Shown piece by piece: positions 1 to 12,585 of a stretch of DNA of 64,000 nt. Every line of letters starts with the position of its first letter. Position 1 is the stretch's first letter. The stretch covers positions 52,926,007 through 52,990,006 of the forward strand of contig NC_088715.1 of NCBI RefSeq assembly GCF_963576615.1, read 5' to 3'. A model generated the notes under the pieces. That model did no database searches. It saw nothing but the letters and a program-made list of their open reading frames with translations, and was not told the DNA's origin. The stretch is from Watersipora subatra (Eukaryota; Bryozoa; Gymnolaemata; Cheilostomatida; Watersiporidae). A program made the position numbers and the translations under genes.

Positions 1-112
1 TTTTTATCGCTGGGGATGGATCTACCGAAAGGCAGACTTATTGCAGGCTATGAATGTTGTTAGTGAAAATTGATAAAATAGGATACAAACAAACACTTTT
101 ATACAAATTGGT

Positions 113-128
113 GGCCCTGAAAAGGGCT
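113..128 (-). promoter_or_regulatory. Histone-mRNA-like 3' stem-loop (candidate)
   Basis: Read on the minus strand, this 16-mer is AGCCCTTTTCAGGGCC followed by ACCA, with AACCCAAC just before it. It matches the metazoan histone 3' stem-loop (six-base stem, four-base pyrimidine-rich loop, ACC tail) except that the outermost G of the 5' arm is A. No histone coding sequence is visible upstream; a Tc1 transposase fragment lies there instead. It may be a relic of a histone gene tail or a chance match. Confidence 0.4.
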
Positions 129-181
129 GTTGGGTTATTGTTGGTCTTCAGAAGGACTGGTAAGGTGTCTTGAGCTGAGCA

Positions 182-292
182 TTAGTATTTTATTGGCCAG
201 CTCTTGTTCTTGATCACCATCTGACACCGTCGAGGCATGCTGTTTACCAACTTTTTGAGCTCTTCAGGAGTGATGATGTGATGCCAAGGATT
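182..292 (-). mobile_element. Tc1/mariner transposase, C-terminal fragment
   Basis: The minus strand encodes about 36 residues ending in a stop: NPWHH, then TPEELKKLVNSMPRRCQ, then WPIKY-stop. This is the typical C-terminal end of Tc1-family transposases (EEL..LV.SMPRRC..V). An in-frame TGA lies just upstream and no DDE catalytic core is present, so this is a dead 3' fragment. The terminal inverted repeat could not be placed; it may be disrupted or lie beyond the left edge. Confidence 0.8.
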
Positions 293-479
293 AATATAAA
301 TCACTCAGAAATGATTGTGTTAAATCAATCAATGCATTGTTTGAAAGCACATCTTCTGCTGATCAGATTGATATGTAATATCTGGCATGGCATCATAATT
401 GGCGGGAAAATAGAAAGCAAATGGAAGATCCATTCGATATAGAGTGAACAAAACAATGTGATTCCAAGTTTATGCACAC

Positions 480-690
480 CACTGTATGTAGAGGTGACTG
501 TAGTTTGTATGTAGAGGTTACTGTAGCTTGTATGTAGAGGTGACTGTAGTTTGTATGTAGAGGTGATCATGAGTCAAACTTTGACTTTACTTCAATCACT
601 AGTAGTTTATCAGAAGTTCAAAAAATAGCCAACTCGATGTTCTGAAGGGGAGACCCGAATGTAACGCAAAATGATGCGCGTAACACCTTC
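480..690. repeat. Interspersed repeat with 23-bp tandem head, copy 1
   Basis: Four tandem copies of a 23-bp unit (core TTTGTATGTAGAGGTGACTG) run from about 480 to 565. They are followed by a unique-looking tail (GTTTATCAGAAGTTCAAAA ... GCCAACTCG) that recurs after the same tandem at 1400-1590. The two copies are in direct orientation about 0.9 kb apart. No coding capacity was seen. Confidence 0.7.
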
Positions 691-1399
691 AACAACTTTG
701 GTTGATAGCAAAATCACTTGTGTTTTTATGTCGATGACACAATGTTTAAAATGGCTTGTATTTGAGGTTGTTTTTGGCAACATCTCAGAGCAATCCTACA
801 AAGGTCAGATATGGTTTACAATATTCCATACTGATATCCAACAAACACTTATAAAAATATTGGCAATGCTGAGAGTTAGAACTTGTCCTAGGAAAGAATG
901 AGATAAGTAATGGCAGTCTTCGCTTTCATTTAAAGATGAAGTCAAATGTTAGCATATAAAGTTATCCATTCTGATATTTACTATGTATGTCAAAACTATC
1001 GTAGGTTGGAGCAACTATTTTAATAAGAACGCTTTGTAGTTTGATTAATTCATTTTAGAGTTTAAAAAAATATTCAAAAGGCAAAATAGAAAACTTTCAA
1101 GAACTAAATTTAAAACTAAATATAAAGTAGTCATCCATAAAAACTGGTTTCTATTGTTATTTTACCGACGTGAGAACGAAATTGAAGGCTTCGTAATGTG
1201 TAAGGCAGATGTTACAGTGGGCATAGAAATATAATTAACACACAAATAGTTGAAATTAATTTAATTTATGTTAATTTGGCATCGCATTTTCAATTTGTAA
1301 AAGCTTTTTCCTTTTTACTTGGAAAACTATGTTTAGAGAAATTTCAGAAAACAAATGATGGGAATTACTTGGTATGTCTCTGCCGATACAAGTATGCGC

Positions 1400-1590
1400 T
1401 GTAGTTTGTATGTAGAAGTGACTGTAGTTTGTATGTATAGGTGACTGTAGTTTGTATGTAGAGGTGATCATGAGTCAAAATTTGACTATAATTTAATCAC
1501 TACCAGTTTATCAGAAGTTCAAAATATAGCCAACTCGGTGTTCTGAAGGGAAGACCCAATGTAATGTAAAGCGATGCTCGTAACTCCCTT
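1400..1590. repeat. Interspersed repeat with 23-bp tandem head, copy 2
   Basis: About three copies of the TTTGTATGTAGAGGTGACTG-type unit are followed by the same tail as at 565-690. The tail is diverged by scattered substitutions, so the duplication is old. The stretch between the copies (691-1400) is AT-rich, with no feature I can support. Confidence 0.7.
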
Positions 1591-1682
1591 TTTCTTAAAT
1601 CAGTTTGTCACATATTTGCTCGTAATTAAGATAATTTCAGTTAAAACAACATCAAACTTCAACTACAAAAATCTGTGCACAC

Positions 1683-4600
1683 CTGTTTTAGCTCCTCCCT
1701 CATCCTGTCTATCGTACGATTGGCAATAGCTAATCTCTCCTGCTGTTGTCGGCTAGATGACCCGAATTGCACGCTACTTCCTAGCTGGGGCTGAGACAGG
1801 CTGTTTCCTCTGTAGCTGGGCAATGAAATAGGAGGAGGAGGGAGTAGGTCTTGCGTAAGACTAGAGTGAAGGGATGGAAAGGAAAGGGATTTGTGTGCCC
1901 TCTTTCTACAAGCAGGAAATATTACTTTCTATTTACCGATCTGTCATAAATAAGGAACTTCAGTACTGCCCATGTAGCAAATAAAACACTATCATCTTGT
2001 GATGCAGCCTGTTGCAGTAATGATCAGGTAGAAACCACTAAACAAACAATTACAGAAGGCGCTCCGACAACGTAAATAATTCGTTCAAGGAGCGTTCACG
2101 TTATAGGGATTTTACATTGTGGCCTACAGACCACTGTAATAAATGTTAATTGCCTAATCCGTTCCAAGATCTTGCCAAACTCACCCTTTTGGCAAGACAA
2201 AAAATAAAAACTAACGTTAATTTGTTAATTTTTGGGCTGTACGGTAACTACAGTATTATTGGTTTGCGTCGAGAACTTTTCTCCTTTTTTCTGATCAACT
2301 TCAGTGGGTTTTATAGACAACGGTTGTGGTAATTTTACAATAAGTTGATAGTAGCGCACATATTCGACGTTCATTTTAAATGATTTGCTTATTTTTCCTA
2401 GAAAACCAAAATCTATTCTGCAAAGTAAAACTATTAAATTAATATTACAATAAACAAAAATTTTATACGTCTACAATAAAGCAAAACATTATGAACAATT
2501 CTACACTATCTGTTGAGAATAACTTAGCTACACTATTCTCTGTTTTGTAAACACATTTGACGATCTATCACGACGAACTAGAATGTCACAGAAGTTGTAG
2601 GCCTATATATAATTAATTATATATAATGATATATAATTAATAGAAATAACGCTTTACGCACTTCCCGCAAATGTGGGGAAATAGGTTACCACTCAAATCA
2701 AATTTGAGAACTCGCCCAACTTGACACTTTACGTTATATGGAATTTTTTACATAGTACGAAGCAAAAGCTTAACATAAATTCTTTGCGCTATCTGGAATT
2801 TACGTTATAGGAGGTATACGGTATAGGGGCGTCTACTGTAGTAACATTATTAGATATCGAATTAGGTCCTTAAAAGAGTTGCATACACATAGCAAGAGCA
2901 TTAATGAAGTAATGAAAAAGCAACTCCCCATGAATTACAATGTTCAGCACCTATTTTATATGGTAATCGTTTTATATTGTTTTATGAATGACTTCATGTT
3001 TTTCATAGTTTACCATAGATGTTATGATAACCACTACATGACAACTAAAATCAATGCAACAGTGGCAATGTCGAGAGCAAAGATACTAAAAACGAATAAG
3101 TTTTTACTTAAGCAACTAGAAAGTTTTAATCTTGATGAAAAGCTAAATTAAGCCAAAATTAGAATGGAACATGTTTTATAATATCACAAATTCTATCACC
3201 AAATGTAAGAGATTAGCCTGTAAAATCTATCCATATATCTTGTATTTCTAAGATGTCATCACAAAGACTGTCAGCCATGACATAATCACTGAAGGAGAAC
3301 AAGAGAATGCAAGGAAAAGGTTGGTGAGTGCGAATAAAATGAAGGCCACTAACCAGTGACATACAGATTTTAAGGTGATTGATAATTATAAATGAAACAT
3401 ATTTTTTGAAATTATCTGATACCCCACAGGAGGCAGATAAATTCAAATGACAAAATCATTATAGCTTTTTACATACAACGCCGGTAATCCTTGACCAAGT
3501 TGTAGAATGACCCTGGTGATAGACAATTAAAACAGCGTTAGAACTATAACATATGCACGTGCCAATTACGAATAAGCATTCATAGGTGGTAAGTTTAGTC
3601 GAAAAGATGCTGGTCGAAACTGACAGGCTTTTAGTCGAATTCATAGACTATTAGTCAAAATTATTGAAAATACCTGTCCGATAACACTATCATTTTGCTA
3701 TAATTCTTAAAAAGTACAGCATTACATCTCAATTATGCCACATTAAAATATTTCACAATATGTATAGCCTGTAAAACAAATAATTATGCATGACAGTAAA
3801 TTGTAATGGCTTTTCAACAAGCCAATTTTTGCGTAGCAACATGGACCTTGAATCAACAGAACACACCACATGCTATGCATGTATATATTATTAGACCCAT
3901 GTCACAGAAATTTAGAAAAATAAATAAATTGCATGCATATCAATATTGTGGGCGAAGTATGTTTACAGTACAACAATTACAACTTCTCATTTCGGTATGT
4001 TTAGCTATGAGAGCTAGTACAAAATTATAATACTAAACTAACACCAAGTTGAATATAATTTTAGCTAACAAGTGAAAACTTACTATTAATAATAGAACTA
4101 ATTATATTTTTGTCCAATATTAATATTTTTGACTAAATGACATGTTTTTGACTAATAGCCTAAACTTTTGACAGAAACTCCACTTGACGAAGAAAGGCTT
4201 CAATTTAGACTAATGGCCTTTCTGAATGTGTTATCGGCCAATAGAATTTTGGCAAAATAACCGTAAACCTTCATAAACCTAGCAGAAGTTTGTGTGCATA
4301 TGGTTGTCTAGGGTTGTGATATAGGCACTTACTGCGAGAGAGTGGCTGAGGGATTTGAAGGATTTGGCACAGGAATAGACATGTTCAATATGTCACTAAC
4401 TCTAGCCTGGTCATGCTCATCTTCTTGGGCTATTCTAGTGTTTAGCAATTCTTTAAGCGGTGAGGAAGACTTCGGTAGTGGGGATTCGTGCGATGAAATA
4501 GTTGAGTCAAAGCCTAATTAGATGCAAAATGTAAATAAAGAATATTACGGCTTTTTCAATATTTTTAACAAGTAAAGCCTTCCAAACTACGAAAAAGTTA

Positions 4601-4904
4601 AATGCAAAACATCAAATTAACACAAATGATTGCTTTGCCTGTCACAACAAAAAAAGACAAGAGTATTTGATTACTACGCTGTAACAAAATTCATTAAAGG
4701 GCAGATAGCCAAGCTTTTAGCGTGCTACATCAACTCACAAGCCGCAGCCTCGTCATTTCCAGTGATCTTAAACGTCACTCTCAAACACGCTGCCCATAGT
4801 AGTTGTGTACGGAACGTCCATATACAAATACCTTTGCTTAGGAGATCTTTTCCCTGCTGTTCTAGTTGCTTAATTTTTTCAGCAAAGCTTTGACTGGTCG
4901 CCAT
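1683..4904 (-). CDS. Coiled-coil/low-complexity protein, 5' part (exons 1-3)
   Basis: Three exons with GT-AG junctions and matching phases give 159 residues. Exon 1 is 4904-4832 (MATSQSFAEKIKQLEQQGKD...), exon 2 is 4513-4333 and exon 3 is 1905-1683. Residues 1-25 are helical and charged. Residues 26-140 are Ser/Pro-rich and probably disordered, including a four-proline run near residue 108. The end of exon 3 becomes helical again (RQQQERLAIANRTIDRMREELKQ region), which suggests the start of a long coiled coil. Exon 3 ends at a GTGTGC donor, so the gene continues leftward; I found no convincing fourth exon in 1-1680. The ATG was chosen because it opens exon 1 and sits below a CpG-rich promoter. 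The composition recalls centrosomal or cytoskeletal scaffold proteins, but I do not recognise the family. Confidence 0.75.
1906..4332 (-). other. Intron 2 of the coiled-coil gene
   Basis: This is 2.4 kb of AT-rich intron. It holds an AT palindrome near 2600-2640 and, at about 3430-3600, a repeat also found at about 11365-11500 (both contain AATTCAAATGACAAA followed by a similar 150 bp). The short open frames here have no splice or homology support. Confidence 0.5.
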
Positions 4905-4999
4905 TTTAACGCTTTATACTTCATAAAACAGTTATTTAAAACTGTTGGTAGGCTTTACAGTTTAATTTTATCGGTCTGGCCAATTATTAAAAAATAAGT

Positions 5000-5200
5000 A
5001 GGTGATGGGATAATAAGTCGCTCACTTTTAAAACAAAAAATCTAAACGGCGCAAATTCCTCGCTCATGTTGTTTACGTCGGAGATGCGCGTGCGCACTTT
5101 CAAAACTCGCGGCGGAAAAGCTTCCTGCAATTTTTCGAGCCAATCAAAATTCAAGGTAACCATCGATATTTGGCGATTCTATGGACAATCGAGCGATTAG
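5000..5200 (-). promoter_or_regulatory. CpG-rich promoter of the coiled-coil gene
   Basis: This short CpG-rich island in an AT-rich setting begins about 100 bp upstream of the ATG at 4904. It contains ATGCGCGTGCGCAC at 5084-5097, very close to the palindromic NRF-1 site, and a CCAAT motif near 5140. No TATA box was seen. The arrangement is typical of housekeeping promoters. No divergent gene was found on the other side before 9.5 kb. Confidence 0.5.
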
Positions 5201-6059
5201 GTCGAAAACTGTTGCCATGAGCCAACAACTCTGAACTTGTTTAAGGCTCGCCACAGCATGCCGTGCGATGTATTTGTTTTCATGGCATTCAAAGAGGAAA
5301 ACCAGGAAGCAATGATCTTTATCAAACCAGTTTCAACGTACTTTTGTGATCCATAGAAATAACTAATGCTATGAAACAGTATGTTTAGCAGTATCTTTAG
5401 GATTTATTGCATGGCACTGTAAACTGCATTGAAAAACCTATTAGTAGATAAATACATGTAACCATATAGTGTCAAGTCAACCTCAAAAAATTTCAGCACA
5501 AAATAGTCTAGGATGCATCACTTACCTTTTCAATATTTAAAGCATGTAACTTGAGTGGTGTTTTGTTAACTTGATCAAACCAGACATTTGCCTTTATTCT
5601 TCCTCACCCTCTGTTACAATATGTAAACATGAAACAACTTAATAGTGTTTTCAACTTCAGATATGGGCTCGTTACTAGCTATATATAGTTATATTATAGT
5701 ATTGGCATAAAGAAACTTTTGTGAGAGCTTAAAAATTTGTCTTTAAATGTCCTCATACACTGTGTCAAAAGATTGGCAGTGTTGGTCATGTACCCATTCT
5801 ATTGTTTCCTTGGTAATAATCCACAAACATTACCTACTGCTAAGTTTTTTACAAAGTGAAGTTTTGTAACGGCAGAGCACTGTGATCAGGGCCATAGCAA
5901 TAGACCTTTTGGCCACCACGGTCGTAATATCATGCCTTCGAGATACCGAAGAAGGCCTGGCCACCAGTAAAAACTCGGACTACCGAGAGGAAAGCCGAGG
6001 GACTGAGAAAAAGACTAAAAAGAAATCGTGCATAAAACAAGGAAAAACAGTGAAGCTTA

Positions 6060-6310
6060 GACAGTAAAATCTATATATAAAAATCTCAAAGTCAGTCATA
6101 CGGTCTGTTGAGCTATAGCTGTTAAAATCTAGGAATGAAAGATTCACTTTGTGCAGGATGTGATCTCGGAACCTCCTGTTCACTAGGAGAAAACCTAACC
6201 AATTAAACTATGTGAGTTGCAATGGATTCATTACGAGATATGAGTCATTATCTGGCCTAAAATACGATAGCACTCTGTGTTACGCAACGCCATTGAAACT
6301 TGCTCTCACA
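6060..6310. repeat. tRNA-related SINE family, copy
   Basis: The segment begins ATCTCAAAGTCAGTC and includes AGCTATAGCTGTTAAAATCTAGGAATGA, then a reversed tRNA-like part (GATGTGATCTCGGAACCTCC), and ends near TGTTACGCAACGCCATT. The same order of blocks occurs at 16375-16650 and 38050-38230, so this is a dispersed family. No open frame of interest was seen. Confidence 0.65.
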
Positions 6311-6574
6311 GCTTTTATTAGTAAGTTTAGCAATACGGATAGTGGCTTACTCAAATTATTCATTGGCAATGTGCCAGACTAATGGCAAGTAGCAGGCAAC
6401 TACATTATCAGCTACTGTTTATAAGCTGTTTTTAGCCGAACATTCGGCTAGTAAATATATAAAATGAAGAGGAATCGTTTGTTGCAGCAGAGTTGTACTG
6501 CGCACATGCTCTTTGCATGTATGTTCTGGGTTGATTGCCTGTCATGCATTTCCAGTATACTTATATATTTACTA

Positions 6575-7440
6575 GCTGTACTACCCGGCGTTGCCCAGGT
6601 AATAAAAAAAGGCTTTGCACAGATAATTGTTTTGTATTTAACATATAACAGCATTTGCCATTCTAACTTTCAAACTACATATCATGAGAAAAGTGTTTTG
6701 TGTTGTTGAAATAATTTAAGAGAAAATAAAACAACTGTGAAGGTTTTCAAATTTTGTCAAACAACTGTAACTTTCAAACTTCGTATCATGAGGAAAAATT
6801 TTTGTGCAGGTCAAATAAATATAAAAAATACAACAACTAAAAAGGGGTTCAGATGTAAAATAATTAGCAAATAATAGTTGAATTAACTCAGTTTGGCTAC
6901 GATTACAATATATACGAATACAATTAATACGAACTGAAAAAAAAAACAAAATAAAAATCCTGAATATGTTGAGTTAATAATAACGATTATTGCATAGAAG
7001 TGTGTGTGTGTGTGCGTGCGTGCGTGTGTAGGCGCGCAAAAAAGGTTATTGTTCCACCTGAAGCTATTCATCAAAGCTTTGAATACGACGATACTGGGAC
7101 CACTCGACACCAGTACAAATGTAAACATTAGATATCGTACGATCTTTGTCAGACCAAACGGAGAGAGAATGTTGAGGCTTTTTCCACGGAGATAATATAA
7201 TTGTCCGCGTGAGAAGAATTTGCCTTGATCCCAAATATAGTAAATGAACCTTACGAAAAATATTTCTTAATAGCATCATCGTAACGTGTGGGTGCATTGC
7301 TAAAATAATTAGCGTGTCATACAGTAGACAGTATATGATAACACCATTGACCAATATGCCGCTGTAGCTCAGTGGTAGAGTGCCCGCAATAGACTTGCTC
7401 ATGAATTCGTCGTGAGCTCAAATCCATCAGAATGCAGAAT
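6575..7440 (+). repeat. ~0.87-kb interspersed repeat with tRNA-like end, copy 1
   Basis: It begins with TACTACCCGGCGTTGCCC near 6580 and ends with a tRNA-like box A (GTAGCTCAGTGGTAGAGTG, 7364-7382) and a weak box B. A reversed and fairly similar copy lies at about 34040-34970 and another partial one at 16795-17535. It includes a short TG/CG-rich microsatellite at 6998-7035. It is non-coding; the antisense open frames here are not conserved between copies. Confidence 0.7.
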
Positions 7441-7764
7441 TCCAAAATTTTAATAACTATATGTATAACTAGAACGACACACATACCAGCATTGAGAAAT
7501 ACATATACAGTACATCCTATATTGAGTAAATATATATTTCATTAGTGCTTAACACTCGGTGTTGTTCTTTGACTTCCTTGCGGAGAATAAAGGGAACCGG
7601 CAGCTTCCTACACAGTATTTTATACCATGATGCGAGTCTCTATGCATTATATCGATGCCCTTTTGCGAGTCTTGTTCATTAACAAATTGTTCAACTTGTA
7701 ACAAAGTGTATAAAATTTGTATGTGCAATAGGTAACAAATGGAATTGTATTGTATCATGCTACA

Positions 7765-8290
7765 GGCAGCAAGCAAAAATTCATTTTAATGTGTAAGAGG
7801 TTACAAGAAAAAATGTATTGTAATGTGCAACAGGCAACAAGCAAAAATGTATTGTAATGCGCAACAGGCAACAAGCAAGAGTGTATTGTAATGTGCAACA
7901 GGCAACAAGCAAGAGTGTATTGTAATGTGCAAAAGGTAACAAGCAAAAATGTATTGTAATGCGCAACATGCAACAAGCAAAAATGTATTGTAATGTGCAA
8001 CAGGCAACAAGCAAGAGTGTATTGTAATGTGCAACAGGCAACAAGCAAGAGTGTATTGTAATGTGCAACAGGCAACAAGTAAAAGTGTATTTTAATGTGC
8101 AACGGGCAACAAGCAAAAGTGTATTGTAATTTGCAACAGGCAACAAGCAAAAGTGTATTGTGATGTGCAACAGGCAACAAGCAAACGTGTATTGTAATGT
8201 GCAATAGGCAACAAGCAAAAATGTCGTGTATTGTGTAACAAGTAACAAGAAAAGGGTATTGTTATGTGTAACAAGCAAAAGCATATCGTT
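7765..8290. repeat. 34-bp minisatellite, about 15 copies
   Basis: The unit is GTGTATTGTAATGTGCAACA + GGCAACAAGCAAGA (34 bp), repeated head to tail with scattered substitutions; copies degenerate at both edges. Because 34 is not a multiple of three and the minus strand lacks stops, overlapping spurious open frames of up to 173 residues run across it. Confidence 0.95.
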
Positions 8291-8999
8291 ATCTGCTACC
8301 AACTATCAGTATCTCAAACTTATAATATTCTGAAAATTATAAAATAGTTACTTCACACACTTACTACATTTGATTTGCTAACTCAACTGCAATCATTCAT
8401 GTGTTTATTATTTCATATAGTGTTTTGCTAAATCCTTCCTTTCTAGGGCTTACTCATAACTTGTCAAATTCTTTCTGCAGTTATTATGCCGGTAGGCATA
8501 TATGCAAAGGCTCTGATGTTGTTGTAGCTCTGAATCTTTGTCCCATGTAGATAGATATTCGATATGATCACATTTCCAAAATAGTAAAAAAGGTTACTTA
8601 TGAATTTAAGTTATAGCACACAATATAGATGGATATAAAAAATTAACTGCAATAATTTGCTCTATTATTGTTTCTCTAAAATCAGTTTGTTTATAAAACC
8701 TGAGGAAGTTGTGTGTTTGTCTCTGGACTTACAAATTCAAGTTCCCTCTAACAGCAATTTTTTCAATGGTGGTAGCATCATTTCAAGCTTTTTTATTCCC
8801 TATTAAAATGGTACTTGCTGCTGAAAGACTTTACCAAAAAGAAGCCAGTGATGCCAATCTTTTTCAAATAATACTAGTGGCTTTTTAAATGTGGCGCCAC
8901 TGCTGTTGAAAATTATTGACCAATTAAATAATCTTATAGCCAGAGTTTGTATGCATCCTTTCTTAATCTTCAGTATATAGGAACTCTGTCTGTTAACCC

Positions 9000-9170
9000 A
9001 TCTGTCTGAAACCTTTGTGGAGGTTTGGGAAAAAGGGTCGCATCATACAGGATTTGAACTTGCAACTTTTGGCGTGTTGTGAGTTCAAATCCTGAATTCA
9101 CAACATGCAAACTTAAATTCAACACTCTAACAACTACAGCAATCAACCACCTCCTCGCATTTCGGAATAA
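9000..9170 (-). repeat. tRNA-like SINE fragment with internal palindrome
   Basis: Minus-strand tRNA-like features (AGGATTTGAACTTGCAAC read in reverse and a box-A-like end near 9130-9150) are interrupted by an imperfect palindrome, GTTGTGAGTTC ... GAATTCACAAC. It does not fold as a complete tRNA and is probably a SINE relic. Confidence 0.4.
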
Positions 9171-9516
9171 TTGAATGTATATGGGAAAGTTGGGTGATAT
9201 GAGACACTTGGGCTTCCAGCAACCCCGGCAAGTAACTCAACTGAAATCTCACCTTTTTGTTGAACCCATTTATTACACATGACGATCTCTCACAATACCC
9301 TGGACTGCCAGGATACTAGTGTGCATAACACACAGCGGTGTCAATAAAATGACCTTGAGCATTGTACCAGACAAAGTCAAGCTCATGTAATCGATTAACC
9401 TGTCAACTGATAAAGTTCATTCAGGATTTGCTACAAACTGATAAGGCATACAGGACTGTAGAGACATGAGCTAGCGTGTGATAAGAGATCATGCTTGTGA
9501 TAGATGAGATGCCCCT

Positions 9517-9522
9517 TATAAG
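9517..9522 (+). promoter_or_regulatory. TATA-like element upstream of the CUB-like gene
   Basis: TATAAG lies 66-71 bases before the ATG at 9588, a distance that would suit a transcription start near 9545-9550. It is the only TATA-like match close to this first exon, and no other promoter element is clear. Confidence 0.35.
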
Positions 9523-9587
9523 CTGAGATACTATCATCATAGTAAACAGTGTTGTTAGTAGATCTCAACTTTACTAGTGCATTCAAC

Positions 9588-12551
9588 ATGAGACTGGGTG
9601 TAATCACTCTTTTAGCATCATGGATGAGCCTCAGCATGGGGTCAAATCTGAAACGGTATATGGATGATCATGATTCTTGCGGAGACTATCCCAGTACATT
9701 GCAACTAGAATCCTATTCTCAAGTTGCCACAGTGTTTGCCTGGTCAAACTCTGCTGCTCGGCATGCGGTGATCGGAGGATGTACCTTAGCTATAAGCTCT
9801 GTACCCGGATACGGCATGGAGTTTAAATTCAGTAGTGGTTATATCGCAACGGAAAGTGAAGTGACATTAAACGTTTATAAAGGAGTCTCTACGACTTTCA
9901 GGGATCAGATTGTAAGTATTGTTTTTCTTGATGGTGCCTCGGATTTGTCACTTTTAGGTGGCTTTATTTTAGTTAAATTAGTATCCTGGCAGCTTCGAGT
10001 TCAGTGTTGAGACTGGAAGGTTTGACAATGGAGTACAGTGAGCACGAGCGCGCACAACTATTCTGATATGCTGAAACGTGAATGAATAGCTCAGGTGCTA
10101 GAGTGTCAGTCCGCTAATCTGAATATTATAAGTTCAAATCCTTATGATGCGATTTTTTTCACCAACTTTTTCTAACCATGGCCTTGGACAGAGGGATGGA
10201 TGAGTGCTGCAGCAGTCAGTGGACCGTAAGAGATCAGCAGGTGTGCTGGTGAAGCGCATACAAATATTCTGATTCAGCCCAAAGGCAGTCGACTGGGCGA
10301 TGTTACTGCATGAGGCTAGTAAGCCAAATGCCGCCGGTGCGAATCTCGCACGATGCAATCTTTTTTCCCAGCCTCCAACTGTGGCTTCCGACAGACGAAG
10401 AGACAAACACAGCTCTTATTATAGTAAAGAAGACTGGTATCTATATATATTCCACTATTAAGGCGTATAGACAGTACCTTAATTGTTTCAAAAGTTTCTG
10501 TTAGCAAATTTGTGTGTCTTAAATGGGGTTTGGTTGCAGAGCAGGTGGCACTTGTTCTAGACCCAGGCCTGCTTTTTAACATGCATCTTTTACCAGCATC
10601 TACTTGCTTGCTGGGTTAGTTCGGATCGGGAAACAAATCTTCGACTGCGACAAATCTTCTTTCATCACATGAATGGCGCAATATCCATCTCAGTTAGACC
10701 AGCATTATTTACCTAATAGATTTTGAGCTTGCTTCAACTGCCATAAGATACTTTTTGATGATTCAACTGGAAAACAATACTTTAAAAATGGCATCAACAG
10801 ACTGCTTGACTACTCAACTCAAATGTATACTACAATAGCCTGTGTTCCACTGCATTGACAATTGGTTTGAGGAACTATGCTTACGCTAACATTGTTAGTT
10901 ATATCTTTGGCCTATCTGTAAATTTTGACCGGTTAGCCGCTCTCAGACACCTTGTATTAATTACACTTAAGCCAGGGCGAAACCTTCTTTAGATTTATTA
11001 GTGTGTTGAATAAAGGAATTGTAAGTGAATACCGCTATTATCTACTATTGCAGCATAAATCAAATAAATCTATCCATTTAAAAAATGGTGAAATTCAATA
11101 CTCAAGTATTCCTCATGACTGTGCAGTGACTGCAAGCTGTAGTTTACGATCGCTTGGAATTTTATTGTCAAGAATAAAATTGATAGGTTTCCAGGGTTCA
11201 ATTTTACAAATTAAACTTAAAAAACTTACCACTCGTAAAAGCTGTGACTGAAATACCTGACTTTAGAGAAAACAGTAAAAGTTCCCTAATGATAAAATAC
11301 AAGTTTTTAAACCGCTTAACAGTAATAAGTACTATATACACTTTAAATTTTATGGTATGTCAAAAGAGCGGATGAATTCAAATGACAAATGTCGTAATAG
11401 CTTTTTATCTACAACAAAACTAATCTTTGATTATTCGACCTATATCATATGCAAGTGCTATCCAAACATAAGCACTCATTGACAACTAGGTACTTGGCAA
11501 AAGAAGTTGTGTGCACTTGTACTCAGAACTGCAGCTAGCTATGCTAGATAGAAATGTTGTGACAGCACTGCAATAGTTAAAGTCTCATTGTCTAGTTTAT
11601 TTTCCCTCTAAGTATTGAATTTTTGAAATATAACCTAATTTTTTGGCAAGTTCTGACATGACAAAATTTGAGTCGGGTGAATAACAAAAATTATTTTAGA
11701 CCCACCGCTTATTTAGCAAGCAGTAGTCAAATCTTTTGACTTTTTGCTCAAACTGAGAGTAAATAAACCTTTGCATTTGCTATGGGCTAGCCTAATGTGC
11801 AGTCAAATGTTTTTGAGCACTGGCTACTTTGATGGTTTAGACTAAATTCTTGTATTTTAGAAATGAAGCTAAGTATAATCTATGCTCTTAGGATTTATTT
11901 TACATTCTTATGTAAGTCAAATAACCAAACAGACACTGGACTCTAGTTTTAGATTTTAAATACTGTAAAAGTTAAGATTGAACTTTCACAAAATTTTTAG
12001 TAAATTTTCTCAAAAAGCATCATTTGTTTTTAATGTTCGAAGTGATCTGATTGCCAGAATGTTTTAAGATTAAAATTTATTAGACTTGATCGAAGTTAAA
12101 ACACTCAGATCAAGCAAAAGTGTGGTTATGATCTCTATAGGTGCACGGAGATTGACGAAATAAAGAAGCGTAACGCTGCCACTTGAGCGCAATAGCCGAC
12201 ACTAATTATCGCAACGATAACAATTAGTGATGTCATTTCGCACGTATTTTTTGTCTGATTGTTTTAATTGCGATCAAGCTTTATCTATTTTAATTTTGAA
12301 ATATCCGTGCAATTAGAACACATCAAACATCAAAAACAATCGCATTTGATAGAAAAAAACAATACTCTCTGATAAATACTACAAAAATGTTTGTAAGTTC
12401 ATTTTTAAGCTTGTTTTTAATAATTAATCATAATTAATTATTAAAAACAATTAATAATTAATTTCAGTTATTAATTAAGTAAAAGTAATTATTAGATAAT
12501 TAATTAATTAATTATTAATGTAATAATAATTATAATTACTATAATAACATA

Positions 12552-12585
<34 letters not shown>

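Noticed and set aside
7360-7435. A cellular tRNA gene
   Set aside because: Box A is good but box B and the acceptor stem do not pair. The segment is part of a dispersed repeat with copies at 34 kb and 17 kb.
7755-8302. Overlapping minus-strand open frames of 149 and 173 residues rich in Cys, Leu and His
   Set aside because: They are translations of a 34-bp minisatellite in successive frames, with no start context, splice sites or domain.
9549-9587. GTG-initiated extension of the CUB-like protein
   Set aside because: It starts at GTG, lies at the likely transcription start, and would bury the clear signal peptide that begins at the ATG at 9588.
10086-10360. Two cellular tRNA genes
   Set aside because: tRNA-like boxes and T-runs are present, but stems are poor and both share SINE-type tails, so they are SINE heads.
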